A DNA stretch of 64,000 bases from assembly GCA_003342895.1 (NCBI GenBank), contig PTFA01000402.1, positions 248,001 through 312,000 of the forward strand, given 5' to 3'. Below the pieces are notes generated by a model. It worked only from the letters and a program-made list of their open reading frames with translations, was not told the DNA's origin and searched no databases. Positions 1 through 12,439 of this stretch are shown here, piece after piece. Both the position numbers and the translations under genes were made by a program. The DNA comes from Casuarius casuarius (Eukaryota > Chordata > Aves > Casuariiformes > Casuariidae). Each line of letters begins with the position of its first letter. Within the stretch, counting starts at the first letter, position 1.

Positions 1-572
1 ACCAATCCTTTGAGTTCTTAAGAGCAATATCATTAGAATTCTCATGTATCTCATATTTTATTTAAAATATTTTTGCTTTTTAATGCCCGAAACAAAAAAT
101 AAACCCTCTTTTCAATTACAAATATTCAAATCTCTGGATAAGGTCTCTGATATCAGTAAAAACACTACTCTTACCAACCAATTCTTCAGCTAATCATACA
201 TGTAAATACAAGCTTTTAGACTTCAAAACAGTGAGTGGTATCACTTTCATCACACATATAACAACAATCTTCTATGACGAAACCATACATAGCATTTTAA
301 TAACCGGCTATATCCTTTTAGCATATACATATCAGCATCTGTTACTAAACATACTTTCTTTCACACTTACTTCAGCAACATGATCATTCAGTACATCCCA
401 GTTGGACAAATCAGCACTTCCCTGTTAAGTAAACAAATAAAACAGCTACTAAATCACGGCCACTTTTAAGATGCCTAAGGAAAAACAGAATTATTTTGCA
501 AACACCCTAAGCACCTAGGCCAGAAAGGCCCATACTGTTAGACGATATACCAGTGAATGAAAAAGAGAAAGA

Positions 573-650
573 GGGAGACACAGGGAGGGAGACACAGGGA
601 GGGAGACACAGGGAGGGAGACACAGGGAGGGAGACACAGGGAGGGAGGGA
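573..650. repeat. 14-bp tandem repeat
   Basis: Five perfect head-to-tail copies of GGGAGACACAGGGA, followed by a partial copy. A minisatellite of purine-rich character inside the PCNT intron. Confidence 0.95.
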
Positions 651-1698
651 AGGATATCTGAAACTCAGCTCATCCACAGTCGAATAAAATAAATGCAGAA
701 GTTTTGAAATTGCTGTGAATAGCTACTCAAAGATTTAGTGCTAAGTCTCACCATAGAGATTTGAGATTTTATCTTCTGCTTTTATGGCTTGCAAATATAA
801 TTAAGCACTCTTTAATTTACTACTAAATATTAGTCAATAAATTGACAGACTGAGATAATTTAACGAACATGCTAAAAATCATTCAGACAATTATGTAAGC
901 AACAATATTTTCTGATGCATATACAATGTAGCATGGTATCTTAAAAGATATTCAGCTCATGAAAGCCACAACAAGACTGACAAAGATGACTGCACTGCTA
1001 TTTAGAAAAGTCAAACCATAGCCCTCTCTGTGTTTTAGATCTGCGCTAAGCAGTTTCCAATGACCACTATCTCCCTAGGGGTGCCATGATATCTGTACCC
1101 TCTCTGTGTAACATAGACAGCAATTCCATTTGCTTTATGAACAGGCTATTTTGACAGACGTTCTTTAGAAGCAATAAATAATTTTGTAAAAATTCATGTT
1201 CACATGAAGGTAGCAAGAACACTGCTAATGATGCTAAGGTTAAGTGACAAAACATTGGATGCTTTTTTCTTAGTGCAAGACAGCTTAGCATGTAGCTTCA
1301 TAAAAGCCTCAGCAAGGCCACCGTTACATTCAAGATATCCTGAAAGTATTAGGGCTACCCCTGCTATAGAAAGGAGAACACCATATATAAATGGCATCCT
1401 CAGATAATTCAGGTTTCCAAATACACTACTCTCCGATGCTACTGCTACATGTTGTGAAACTGCACGAACAGCTGGAGAGCTGGTTTTTATGCAGAAGGCA
1501 CTGCCTCCCCAAAACTCCAGTATCATTGCAAGCGTACTGGGAAACTACTTTCTAAACAAACTCTCAGACCAAGATAGCTCTAGTTTGTTGTAGCCAGAGA
1601 GATGCCTGGTACCTTCTGAGGTTTCTCAAAGCATTAGCCAACCACTTCTGAAGCAAATGAGATTCCTATAAAAATATTGTCCAAAGCTATGTTTTGTT

Positions 1699-1725
1699 NN
1701 NNNNNNNNNNNNNNNNNNNNNNNNN
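1699..1725. other. Assembly gap (27 N)
   Basis: A run of 27 unknown bases next to a G-rich stretch (TGGGGGGAGGAGGGAG), which is the likely cause of the failed read-through. Confidence 0.99.
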
Positions 1726-2553
1726 TGGGGGGAGGAGGGAGAGAGTGTTATGTGATTATCTAATCCAAAACTGATACAAAAAAAAATCTTGCTTGTGAGC
1801 TGAAGCAAGAAAGCAACCACTTAATTCAAAACAGTACATCTTTTAGTCTATTAGCAGCTGTCTGCTAATCACAAGCTGTGGTTTTATGTTTATTAACATG
1901 ACTACAGGGTCACCTGTAAAGGATCACGAGTACAAACATACTGGAATACATCAGGCACAAGAAGAGACACATTTAAAAAAAGAAAAATACCAGAGAATAT
2001 AATATAATGTCTACGCTGGCTTTACAATGGTTACAGTACCTACTTAAAGCATGCTGGAACAAAATTTTTTTCCAGAAAATTTTAAGCATATTTGAGCCAG
2101 CAAAGCGATACGAAGCCAAATAAATGCTGTGCGTTATGAGGTCATGGCACTTTCACTCATCTACTACACATCTCAAACTGTATTTGCCACTTCACAAAAA
2201 CACAGCCCCAGAATCAGAAATCTACCAAAGGAAAAGTTCATGGAAGTGAAAGGTGAAAGACCTCAGTTTAGTAGGCTAATAGCAGACAGTTTCTTGACAA
2301 TACAGTCTTGTCCATTCCATATAATGGAAATGCAATTACTGAAAAGCCTTTAGTTTTTTCAATTACTTACATCCTTTTGGAAGAGAATTTTTTATTACAT
2401 GTGAAAAATGCATGAGTTTACTTATTTCTTAGTGGCAACCAGTTGACAGTGCCAGAGATAGGAGAGCTAGTAACTAATTAAGCAAACAGTCATCTGGAAT
2501 ACTTGTTATTTGCAGATGGATTGAAGTGAAACACAAGAAATATTAAGATTTAC

Positions 2554-2769
2554 CTCTGTCTCTGTTGTTGTCTCTAGTAGGTTGGTGTCTTCAGCCTTAC
2601 TCTCTATAGCTTTACCAACATCTGGAGGAAAGTCACAATCCTGGGCCACTAGTGCGTACTCTTCCTTCGGAACGTCATGCGTGTGGACAGACGAGCCCTT
2701 CCTCTTCGACGTCTTTTTCTGCGGCTGCGTGATACCACTTTTTGTTTTTCGCTGTCTGAAGTAAGCAAG
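2554..2769 (-). CDS. PCNT: PCNT coding exon 2
   Basis: Seventy-two codons, phase 0 at both ends, with acceptor TCTGCACAG and donor GAG|GTAAAT. It encodes AYFRQRKTK, a lysine/arginine-rich segment and an acidic, threonine-rich end. The exon holds several CpGs while the surrounding intron is AT-rich, as expected for constrained coding sequence. Confidence 0.88.
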
Positions 2770-4562
2770 CTGTGCAGAAAAGATTGGAAGAGGTAGAGGG
2801 AGAGGTAAGTGAGAAAAAGGTAGCAGGACCACAAGATTAACACACTCATGGGTGACAAAGAATATCCTGACTTGATGAAATATGTACATCTGCAGAAAAA
2901 CTGCTGTATCTTCCTACTTTCTACACATTCAGTATCTAACTGGATAACTGTACAATTAATCAAGAAATCCCCCACCAGTACTGAAGACTCATTTCAACAC
3001 AAGAATCAAATTTTACTCAGTGAAACTTCATGTGTCAATGACAATCCAGAATTACAGCAAGAGAGATTAGTAAAAGAATGAGTTGTTCATATACTAGAAT
3101 CACGAACAAAAAGAAAAAAAAAAAGGAGCAGCATCACAGTCTTTCTGCAAGACTGGCAAAAACAATAACCCTTAGAAATGTATCTAAATAGATCTTTGCC
3201 AAAATAAGCGTTAAGATTAAAATTAACGGAAGTGAGTCCTCATGCTCCTTCTCTGTCACCCCCTTAAGAGAATATAGCAAAACTTCCTAGCCAGAAAGCA
3301 GACTGCAGTACATAAATAGAAAATTAATTAAGCCAGGTCATTTTAATTTCTTCTGTTGAAGAATCAGATGCTCTACTTTATCAGAGTATCACAGTTCTAT
3401 GAAGCACCTGGGACCTGCAAAGAATGTCACTGACAGAATTTATTACCCAACTTTCCTTAGCACCTTAAACAGCTTAAAGAGGATTATCTTATTTTCAACT
3501 CTTGTATTGTGTTTAGGCAGCATTTCCAACTAATATCTCACTCACAGCATAATTCCAAGACATCCCTCTAATAGGGGAAAAGCCTTCTCCAAGGTTACAA
3601 CCATAGGTTATCAACTACACAGTTAAAATGTCCTTGTGATGAGATAAAACATACAGTCAAAATGACAACAGGATGTAAACATTCATAACTGCAATGTTCT
3701 ACCTGCAATATATATACGAATCAACTGCTTCATAGTTTGGTTTTCCTGTAATACAGCTACAATGCAGAAAGAAGTCTCATTCATTTCTTTCCATGCAACT
3801 TGTGAAATGGATTTAGTTGGGTCCTTCCTTGTTACATCTCTGCCAGTTTCACTATAGAAAATTCTATTTGCCAGCTCAGCTCACAGATATTCAATTACAT
3901 ACCCACTACACTGAGCAGCCTGTTTAAAATGTTTTTTGCAGAAAGACAGACATCAGATTCCTACACCAGCTGTTAAGCTGTTTACATACAAAGAACCTAT
4001 TCTTTTAAAATTAAGTTCTCTGGTTCCTGTAGTTATTAATATTGAATGCAGATTAAATAAAGATTGCCAGGTACCATGTCCTTCAGCATAAACAAAATGA
4101 ACAGAGCAGTAAATAAAGTTGTAATGAGATACAAATGCTATTCTCTGAAATCAGGTGTTAACTCTAGCACTTACTGATGACATTATTTGTCAAAAATAGC
4201 TATTGCACTAATTAACTAGATGGCATGGGGAAAAGGGGGCAGGAGGAAACTGAAAGAATAACAGCAAGTAGAGGAAGATGCTCAAGCAGGACAGAACAAG
4301 AACAAGTGCAAAAAAGACCAGAAAAGATGAGAAACAAAAGGCAGAAAGAGTGGTCATCCTACAGGGCAGTAAATGATTTTGTGAAGTGAGATCAAGTAAG
4401 ATATTTCACATTAAAATACTAAAACTTGCCATGACTGAACACCTATATGAGTAAGAATTTTTAAATGCATAGCTCAAAAGAAAAAAAAAAATCCTGTTTT
4501 ACTTTGTCAGCTCATATGTATTAATTATATAAGGGGTGTGGGGGGTGTGGGAGGGGTGTAAA

Positions 4563-4603
<41 letters not shown>

Positions 4604-7600
4604 TGTATGTCATGCAAACACTACCAGCTAATCTAAAATTCTAGGGAACTACCTGGAGAAAGGAAGGTGCTGGTCCATAAAAGGCGCCTGGAGTCAAACA
4701 TGCTCCAGATTTATGGGATCACTGGATGGTGAAAACTGTGGTTTGGGGCAGTAGCAAGTTTCCAAAGCTTTTAATCAACTACATGAATTTAAGTATCATG
4801 TAAAAGTATTATCAGATTACACAGTCATCCAACAAGAAGCAGCACATATGAATATCAAGAAAGCACGCTGATTCTCCTCCATCACAGAGAGATTCCCTCA
4901 TTCCTCCCAGTACAACACAAGGACACTGGGAGCACAAAGCATCCCAGGCCCCTTATGACAGACCCATTTCTCAGTTTGTTTTCTGATAGCACGTACCAAA
5001 GTAAAAGCTTCACTTTAGCCTTGAAGATGATGGGCAAGACATGGCATGCCACAGTAATACCAACAGCACTGTCCACCACAGCACCCTGAACAGTTCACTG
5101 TAAAGAACACTCTGCCCTTCTGTAACTACCAGTATATTTAAACTTCATTCCTCCAGGACTGATCACTTAAAAATGGCAATTGCGAGACACTCCTCAACTG
5201 GTATGGCCAGCACCACATGGGCATCCTAAAACTAGAAGAACAAGCCCACCAAGTTTTGTCCCCCCTCTGATGAACTGCCATGGTGATATCCTTCTATCAC
5301 AACACTCCTATCTGACCAGATGAGATCCTGATGCTGGCACCTGCCAGCATACAGGAATGCTACAGCAAACACCACACTGTTCAGTTCTCCTCCGTCTACC
5401 TCAAACATCATCTGCTTCTTGACTTAACACTCTACATGCTTCAGAAATTACTACCAGAACAACATCCACAGAAAATGCAACAGAGCGGAACATCACATCA
5501 GCATGCAAAAAGAAACAAATCATTGAAATGAATTTTAGCCCCTCCTTAGATACAGTGAACATAAGCAAGAAGTGCTCTCAAACAAACCAGGAACCAATTT
5601 CTAGAGTTTCCCAAACTGATGACAAGCAGGAAGCTTTCCTGGGAAAACATACACTCTTTTTGCAAGCTCCTATTATGTTAAATGCAGGAATAGCAAAATC
5701 TTCTGACACGTGATGTATGGCACATACAGGTCTGTAACTAGAGGCACAGCTGGTTAACATACCTTCTAGTTAACTTAAAAAATAGCAGATGTATCTAACC
5801 TAACAAGTCTGAATTGAAAGAACTAGCTTCCATTATCCACAAACAAGGCTTTCTCTCCAAAGCACAAATCTGTATTATTAAAAAAAAAAAAAAAAAAAAA
5901 AAGCGGTAGCACTGAGCACTTGCTTTTTGTTATGTTTCTCAGTTATTAACTTGGCTATCGGTACTGCACTTATTTAAAAAATAGTAATTTGAAGAAACTG
6001 ACAAAGCTGGGTACTTAGTAGCTGCCAAATAATCACAATTTCCAGTTAATATACATCAGTATGGAATTACTAACATTATTGAGTGATAGCTTTAAATACA
6101 TTTTAGTAATGAGTTTTTATTCATACAGGAAAAAGATAATATAAGTATTGTTTCAAAGAGGAAAACATTCACATTATATTCCTTTCCCTAGCCATTATTT
6201 AGCAGACTAAAAATCTAAGGGTGTCAAAGACAACAAAATAAAATGAACACACAATTCACACCTCTAGATTCACGTATCATCAGAATGCAGTGACCTCAGA
6301 GGCCAACCTAAATCAGATAGCTGCAACCTAGGCCACGCAACCAGCCATGCACTCCTGTCCCTTGTCATTGTGAGCACTCCTACAACAATGCAGTGAAATA
6401 ATTCAGGGAGCTGATCCAGCTGCAAACTGAACATTTTTGTGGCAGTCCAGAGATGGACCTTATGTTGCGGTAGGCCTGCATCACAGGAAGATAATACTGT
6501 ACCAGCTCACACTCCTTTCTCCTTTTCAAAATCTTATCTGTATTCATGAGGAGGATGGCGAGGGGACAAAAAAAAAGAAAAAAAAGGAGGGGGAAGGGGT
6601 TGCCTCCTTACTGCTCTATTGTTAAGAGCCTTCAAAAACACAAGGCATGCAAAAGAAGTTTCTGAAGCAACTCACAGTCCTGTAGCTCACCTACTCGACA
6701 TGACTATATCCTACTACGGACTTGAGAACATAAGAACTACACTGGAGAAGACCAAAGGTCTATTCTATTCCAGCAGTTAGCCCAATATCCACCTATTCCA
6801 GAAGTTAGCTCTTCAACAGCAGGTATCTAACTAAGGGTATAAAAACAGCACAAGCACATAGCCATACGTACTCGAAATTGGGTGAGCATACCGAGGAATT
6901 TGCAGCTCACACATTTGGCTTCCAAAGCTAAGCACAATACCTGTGTGTTTAATAAGCCCCAAGGGATTTTTCTTCCGTTAATTTGTCCAGCTGTTTTGTG
7001 AAAACCTTCTGGGACCCACAATCTGCTGGCTAAATAAGGGATCTCTGTGACATATTTTATAAGTAAAGAAAGCACTACATCTACCTCTACCTTCCTAAAC
7101 TTTTTCCTCACCTCTCTGTATATCAGGTATATGATACCAGGTCACAGCAACATTGATAGGGTAGCATGGGAACTAATGATTTTTTTTTTTGGTAAAGTAT
7201 GACATATTTAGCACATAGTTTTAGAAAAAATCCAAGGTGCAACACTGACACTGTACACGTAACTTGAAATGTAATGCAAGTCCGCATTTTTTTTTTCAAC
7301 GGAAAAAAACAGCTGTACAGCAGGTGGGAACTAATAACTTGTTCAAGGCAAGTATGTAACATTTTTCTAACTAACTATAAACAGATACTATGCTTAGAGA
7401 GGATTTTACAAAGGAAATGTTAATAGAAGTCTGCCACAGCTAATCTAACTTCTCAACCTGAAGAACTCAGGTTCTCAAAGTTCTCTCTCAATCCTAATCC
7501 AAAAAGTAACTATGCAATCGTTCCCCAACAGGAGATAGTGTCCATACAGCACGCGTCAAGGCAGAGAGGGCAAGCTATCGAGGAACTGCTGAGGGTGCAG

Positions 7601-9167
7601 CAGGGAACGTGGCAAGCGTGACAGCATCTGACAGGCCAGGATGGTGGAGCTGTACTGCCCATCATCAAGCTGCTCCTGTGCAGCTTCAGCCACTACCCCT
7701 ACTCCCAGCCAACAACGCTAACTGCCTTCTACCTAGGACTGCGAGGACAGAGCTCAACACACAAGACAGCTGAAAACATGCCTATAGGAGAGTCACTAGG
7801 ACTGGACCCAAGGAAAACGGGGCTGGAGAACATCAGAAGATGACCATCCTCTCCCAGCTACATCCTCCATTCCAGTTCCACTGGGATGGGGAGAAGGAGG
7901 AATGCTGCAGCTGTAGTCTGGAGAGCTTCTGCCTCACTGAGTGGACAATACCCGCACTATCACACTGCAATAAGTTCCTAGAGGGGAAACATGACAATAA
8001 CAGCCCACAAAGCAACAGAAATGCTGAATGAAAACAAAAATCTCTCATTCCTGATCAGCTTTTTAAATAGCATCATTACCAAAACAAAGCAGCAGTTTCT
8101 AAGAGGGTTAATGCCCATTAAGTGCTACCCCTCTAACAGGCAATAACTACCACCAGAACACTATCTTTATGCATCAGTCACATCATACGTGCTCATTATA
8201 TAGTCCCACCAAGCTACATAAATGAAGACGTGTACCTGCTAAAAGCATGTGAAGTGTTCACTAACATCACGACTGGAAACAAACCAAATACACCCAGCTC
8301 CCCAGTAACCTACCCACGGGTGCAAGGGCAAGCGGACTAGTCATTGAAGCAGTAAAATATGGAATTCCTATTCTTGGCGATTCTCATCTGGAAATACAGT
8401 ATTCTGGGAAATGGTAACTTCATGGAAACCTGGGTAAAAATGGGAATTTCACTGGGAAAAAACAAAACTTGTGGGAAGATATATGTACTATCTTAAGTTG
8501 CTCCTTGCTCACTGAAGATAGCGCTTTGTAAGAGTGACAAAAGCATTACAGATAACCAGCACTTAGGAAGTATTGTTAGGCACGTTTATTTCTGACAGAA
8601 ATAAATACTGCTCATATACTTTCTTAGCTCTTGGCACATCTCCAAATTGGCATCAATGCCGAAAACACATTTCGGTAGCGCTGCTGTCTAAACAACGAGT
8701 ACAACTACATTGCGGGGCTGGGGTGGGGGGGAATGTAAGGACCGACTCTGTAATGCAATTAGAGGAGAAAAACCCGCTGTGCTTCTAGGGAAAAAAACAA
8801 GTTTCTACGGAGGAACAAGCTGGCAGCCCTCAGCAGGAGGGAGACAGTCGCTGCGAGCAGGGGCAACGCAGCGAATGGGTGCGGGGAACAGCACAACGGC
8901 CCCGGAGCCAGCGGGCGGGACGGCGCTGGCAGCACCTGTTGGCGACAAGGACCGCGCCCGGTGCCAGCCGCCCCCCCCCCCCGCCAGGGCTCCTGCCGCC
9001 CCCCCGTGCCCACCGCAGGCCCGGCCCGGCCCGCAGGGCACGGCAGCGCGCGGGGCGGCGGCGCCAGGCCGGGGCGCGCGCCCCCTCCTCCCCCTCAGCG
9101 GTCCCGGCGGCACCTTGGCTCTGCCGGCCTCCAGCTTCTTCCTGCGCACCTCCTCCTCGTCGTCCAT
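2554..9167 (-). CDS. PCNT: Pericentrin, 5' end of gene (exons 1-2 only)
   Basis: Pericentrin is a very large coiled-coil scaffold of the centrosome that anchors gamma-tubulin complexes. Only the N-terminal 90 codons are here, in two exons (9167-9114 and 2769-2554) separated by a 6.3-kb intron. The product begins MDDEEEVRRKKLEAGRAK and continues LAYFRQRKTK, then a basic stretch with KKTSKRKGSS and an acidic tail. This is the start I know for mammalian pericentrin (EAGRTK, then LAHFRQRKTK, then KK..KRKGS). AKAP9 shares a similar start (KLEAGKAK, then FRQRKA) and is the main alternative. FRQRKTK, the KRKGS block and head-to-head linkage to C21orf58 favour PCNT. Both exons are in phase 0. The rest of the gene lies beyond the left edge. 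Confidence 0.88.
4563..4606. repeat. (TA)n(CA)n compound microsatellite
   Basis: A run of alternating TA followed directly by alternating AC, preceded by a GTGGGGGGTGTGGG-type G-rich stretch. Likely length-polymorphic. Confidence 0.95.
5880..5902. repeat. Poly-A homopolymer
   Basis: Twenty-three consecutive A residues following a short AT-rich stretch. No adjacent retroposon body was recognised. Confidence 0.95.
6725..6840 (-). mobile_element. CR1 retrotransposon 3'-end fragment
   Basis: The motif ACATAAGAAC followed by AGACCAAAGGTCTA and CCCAATATCC is the reverse complement of the 3' end of a sauropsid CR1 non-LTR element. Short and degenerate; the body is missing. Confidence 0.6.
9114..9167 (-). 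CDS. PCNT: PCNT coding exon 1 (start codon)
   Basis: Eighteen codons from the ATG, highly charged (DDEEEVRRKK). The ATG lies inside the CpG island and is the first in the frame that gives the family N-terminus. The donor reads AAG|GTGCCG, which is GC-rich and weaker than consensus but is the only place that joins in phase to exon 2. Confidence 0.85.
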
Positions 9168-9336
9168 GGCGCCGGCGGGGGCCCCGGGGCGGCGGGCGGG
9201 CCCAGCCTCGCCCCGCGCTGCCCCAACTGTCACACCGAAGGGGGCACGCAACTTTCGGTCATGGCCGCCCCAGAGTCTTCGCCCCGCCCTCCTCGGCTCA
9301 GCTGGCCAACCGCGAAGGAATGGCAGCCAGCGCTGG

Positions 9337-9675
9337 CCAATGAGAGAGCACAGACAGGCCCACCCCCAAGGGGGGGAGGTAGGAAGCTCTCCAGGGATTG
9401 GTGAGAATCAGCGGAGCCTTCAGGCGCGCCAACCAATGGTGAGAGCAACCGTTATTCTATCCCCGCCCATTCCCGCTAACTGACTCCTGGGATTGACAGA
9501 GCAGGCTGGAGCGCGCGCCTTCTGCCACCGCCTCCCCCGCCTGCCGGCAATGCCCGCCCCTCTTCAGCAACGGCCAATGGGAAACTCTGCCCGCCGGGGG
9601 CTGAGCTACGCCGGATGGCCAGTTTCAAACGCGGCTCCGGGCCTAGTCCCCGCCCAGCGGCGGGAGCCAGCCAAT
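9337..9675. promoter_or_regulatory. Cluster of five CCAAT boxes (NF-Y type)
   Basis: CCAAT pentamers occur at 9337, 9433, 9574 and 9671 on the plus strand, with an inverted copy (ATTGG) at 9397. Several have the extended context GCCAATGGG or GCCAATGAG preferred by NF-Y. Such arrays without a TATA box are typical of bidirectional and cell-cycle promoters, which suits a centrosome gene. Confidence 0.7.
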
Positions 9676-12439
9676 GGGAAGAGAGGTGCCTCTGCCCCGC
9701 GAAAACCGAGCCGGCCATTCACAAGCAGCGGGGCTCGGGCCAGGGCTCCGCCCCGCGCGCGCAGCAGCCCCTGCGCCCGGCGCACGAGCCGTGAGAGGGA
9801 GCGGTTGAACCGTCGGCGTCGCCCAGGCGGCGGGCAGGAGCCGCCTGTCAGCTGCCGGCGGGCCGTGCGGCGCCCCGGCGGCACCCCGGCTCCAGCAGAC
9901 GCTCTTGAGAGGCAGCGCTGGTGAACTCACCCCTGCGGTCGGAGTAGCGGGTGCCGGCGGGAGCCACCCTGTCTGCCGGCTCCGTCAGGGATTTCCACGC
10001 GTAACATGGCTCCCCTCCACACGCAGGCCCTTCCCGCAGCATCCCTTGTGCCCCCCCTTGGCACAGCTGTAAGAGGGGTTAGGAGGAGGTGGCCCGGCTA
10101 GTTCGTTCTTCACTTCCCCTATAGCTCTTGCTTGGAGACTGTTGGATTTGTGTTGTGTTTTGTTTTGTTTCATTGATTTGCTGTGTAGCCACATCTGATC
10201 CTTTGGTGAGGCAGGTTCTTCACAAAGAGCTTCTCGTTGGCATGGTTCCCAAGCTTTCAGCCGTTGTCTTTTAATCAGATATTGGTCCACATTTATTGGC
10301 AACCTCCTTGTCACTAAAGCAATGGAAGATGGAGCATCTTGTTGACACACACAGTTTTTTAGTCCAATTTGATTATAAACTTTCTTGATCATGTAATATT
10401 ACTCTATCAGCACAGCATAGCCTGCGTTTTATGTGTATTTTGTATCTCAGCTTTACAGCATCCCCCCTGCTTGTTTTCGGTTCACCAAGTGAGCCACAGG
10501 GGGTTTACCAGCTAACTGGAATTCTTTTGTTCAGTAAATCAAGACATAACAAGAATAATGGCATAGGTGATGGATGGGAGCAGTGCATGCCCAAGGCTCT
10601 AAAGAGAAAGCTGAGGACACTATGGGCAGGGTAATGTGTTGGTAAGGCGTTTTCTCTGCGCTTCAGAGAGCATGTCTGTGCCCTGAATTGAGCTACAGGT
10701 TAACTTTTAAACCGCTGCAGAGGCTCCAGGGGAACAAGACCTTTCCCTTCCTTCAAGACCAAATTTGGCTCTTCCAAGGAAGAGTAGAAGTTTTAATGAC
10801 CAAACCATGCAAGGACTTTTGACCAGACAGTGAGAACAGGTGAACTCCTAGGACTACTTCTGGTCACACCCCTGCTTTGCCAGCCTTTTGCTGTTTTGGT
10901 TGGTTTGTTTTTCCTGGGAGTACAGCCAGGTCCTGTGACCCTGTAGCCAATATTCTTAGTTCATCCCCTTAATGCTAAGAAAAGAGATGCATTGTGAAAA
11001 GTCAGCATTACAAAGTTTCTTAGTACAAAATCTTATAGTTGACACCATCTGAAAAGAAAAAGGAAACCGGTAAGCTTAAAAGTATTTCTTAAAATAATAA
11101 AAAAAATTATAGGGATTATTCTGTTAAATCGGATATGTCACTTAAATTCGGTTTAAAATATTACTGTTTTGCTTTCTCCAGAGAAAAACTTAAATCTATT
11201 TTTTTCTTTTTTTAAATAACCAACTTTTGCATATTTTTAATATACCTGTCTATTTGATAAAATCTCGGGATTTTTTAGTGCTAATCTAATTAGGCTCAAG
11301 TGTTTGCACAGTCTGGAAATAATTGTAAAAGGCCCATATTGGTGGCATGTCAGTGAGCTAGCTGGCCAGCAGCCAGCACAAGCAACATCATTTGGCTACT
11401 TTCCTTGTACAGAATCTTCGTCTTGTCAGCAGCACGTTTTACCACCACGTCATCTCTTTCTGCCTAGGCCAATCCTACCTGACGTAATCATAAAAGCAGT
11501 AGAGGTCATTTACATCTGGACTAAATTAGCAGTAGCACTGATAATGCCACACTAAGATAAGCCCAGTAATGAATGAAACCTGCCTGAGAATTCTGGGTAC
11601 TGCTGCAGCACACGTGCAAATGAATGAGCAGCATTTGCAGAGAGTAGTTTGTCAATGTAGTTAATCGTAAGTATAATTTGGTTCAAACTGGGATCACTGT
11701 TTTCAGAAATGGGTAAATGTGGGTAAAAACCGTCACTACACATTGGTATATGATAATGGCATGAAATAACTCTTAATTGAAAAGATTATATTCATATATT
11801 TAGCTTCTAATGCAGATAGGAAATTTTTTACAGTATTTACAACAACCAAGCAGCCTCCTGGCCTGCAGAAAATGCTCTCTAACAGGCAAGCTATGACAGC
11901 ATTAGCCCTTATATGCGATATATGTCATTGTAGCATAATTTCCATGGCAGATAGTTAGCTTTCAGTTCTCTCTGATGCCAACAAGTACAGTTGTCCCCAT
12001 GGCACAGGAGAATCAGGGATTAAGTAAAATGTCTCCAACATACCTACTTATCTTTCACTCTAGACTCCACAGTGCAGCACAGGAGTTTTTGGTTGTTAAT
12101 TTGCTACATTACAACTGGCAGAAGCAGACATTGATCGATTGCCAGGAAATTATACGTACTAACTGGTGAATTGTATTTCATCATATTCTAACTTATTTAC
12201 TTACCACAATAGTAGTAAATACGATTGGAATATTGTGTTTCTTTCTTTCATTCTTTTAATATATGGAAATACTCTTCAGGTCTGAAATGATAATGACTCC
12301 TCTCTGTGGAACCGGAACATGAGAGTTCATCTGCTCTGGAGGAACTGCTTCCAGGCTTGTGGATTTCTTTTTTTTTCTCTAGTGTGCTTTGGAAATTATA
12401 GCAATTAAAATGAAGGACATGAAGTCTCAAAATCAATAA

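Larger units (their letters stand above)
1..2553 (-). other. PCNT intron 2 (partial)
   Basis: AT-rich sequence with no further pericentrin exon that I can recognise. It contains a 14-bp tandem repeat, a run of Ns, and an unexplained 108-codon minus-strand frame at 1200-1526 (see findings). Confidence 0.6.
2770..9113 (-). other. PCNT intron 1
   Basis: Mostly AT-rich non-coding sequence without a recognisable gene. It holds a TA/CA microsatellite, a poly-A run, and a CR1 fragment near 6.7 kb. A GC-richer block at about 7540-8030 could be an old mobile element, but I cannot name it. The intron rises into the CpG island at its promoter-proximal end. Confidence 0.7.
8860..9990. promoter_or_regulatory. 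CpG island, bidirectional PCNT/C21orf58 promoter
   Basis: The only long GC-rich, CpG-dense stretch in the window, with G/C runs and GGGCGG/CCGCCC-type Sp1 boxes. It covers the PCNT start codon on the minus strand and lies upstream of C21orf58 on the plus strand, matching the head-to-head order of these genes in human. The first, probably non-coding, C21orf58 exon should start here; GCGCTG|GTGAACT near 9920 is a possible donor, but this is a guess. The long open frames in the island (up to 257 codons) are a by-product of its base composition. Confidence 0.8.

Noticed and set aside
573..650. Regular short repeats resembling a CRISPR array
   Set aside because: The copies are contiguous 14-bp units with no spacers, in a vertebrate intron; this is a minisatellite.
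2554..9167. AKAP9 instead of PCNT
   Set aside because: The two share a similar N-terminus, but FRQRKTK with the following KKTSKRKGS segment and linkage to C21orf58 fit PCNT better.
8710..9483. 257-codon plus-strand open frame plus several overlapping ones
   Set aside because: All fall in the CpG island, where stop codons are rare because of base composition. The real coding content there is 18 codons of PCNT on the other strand.
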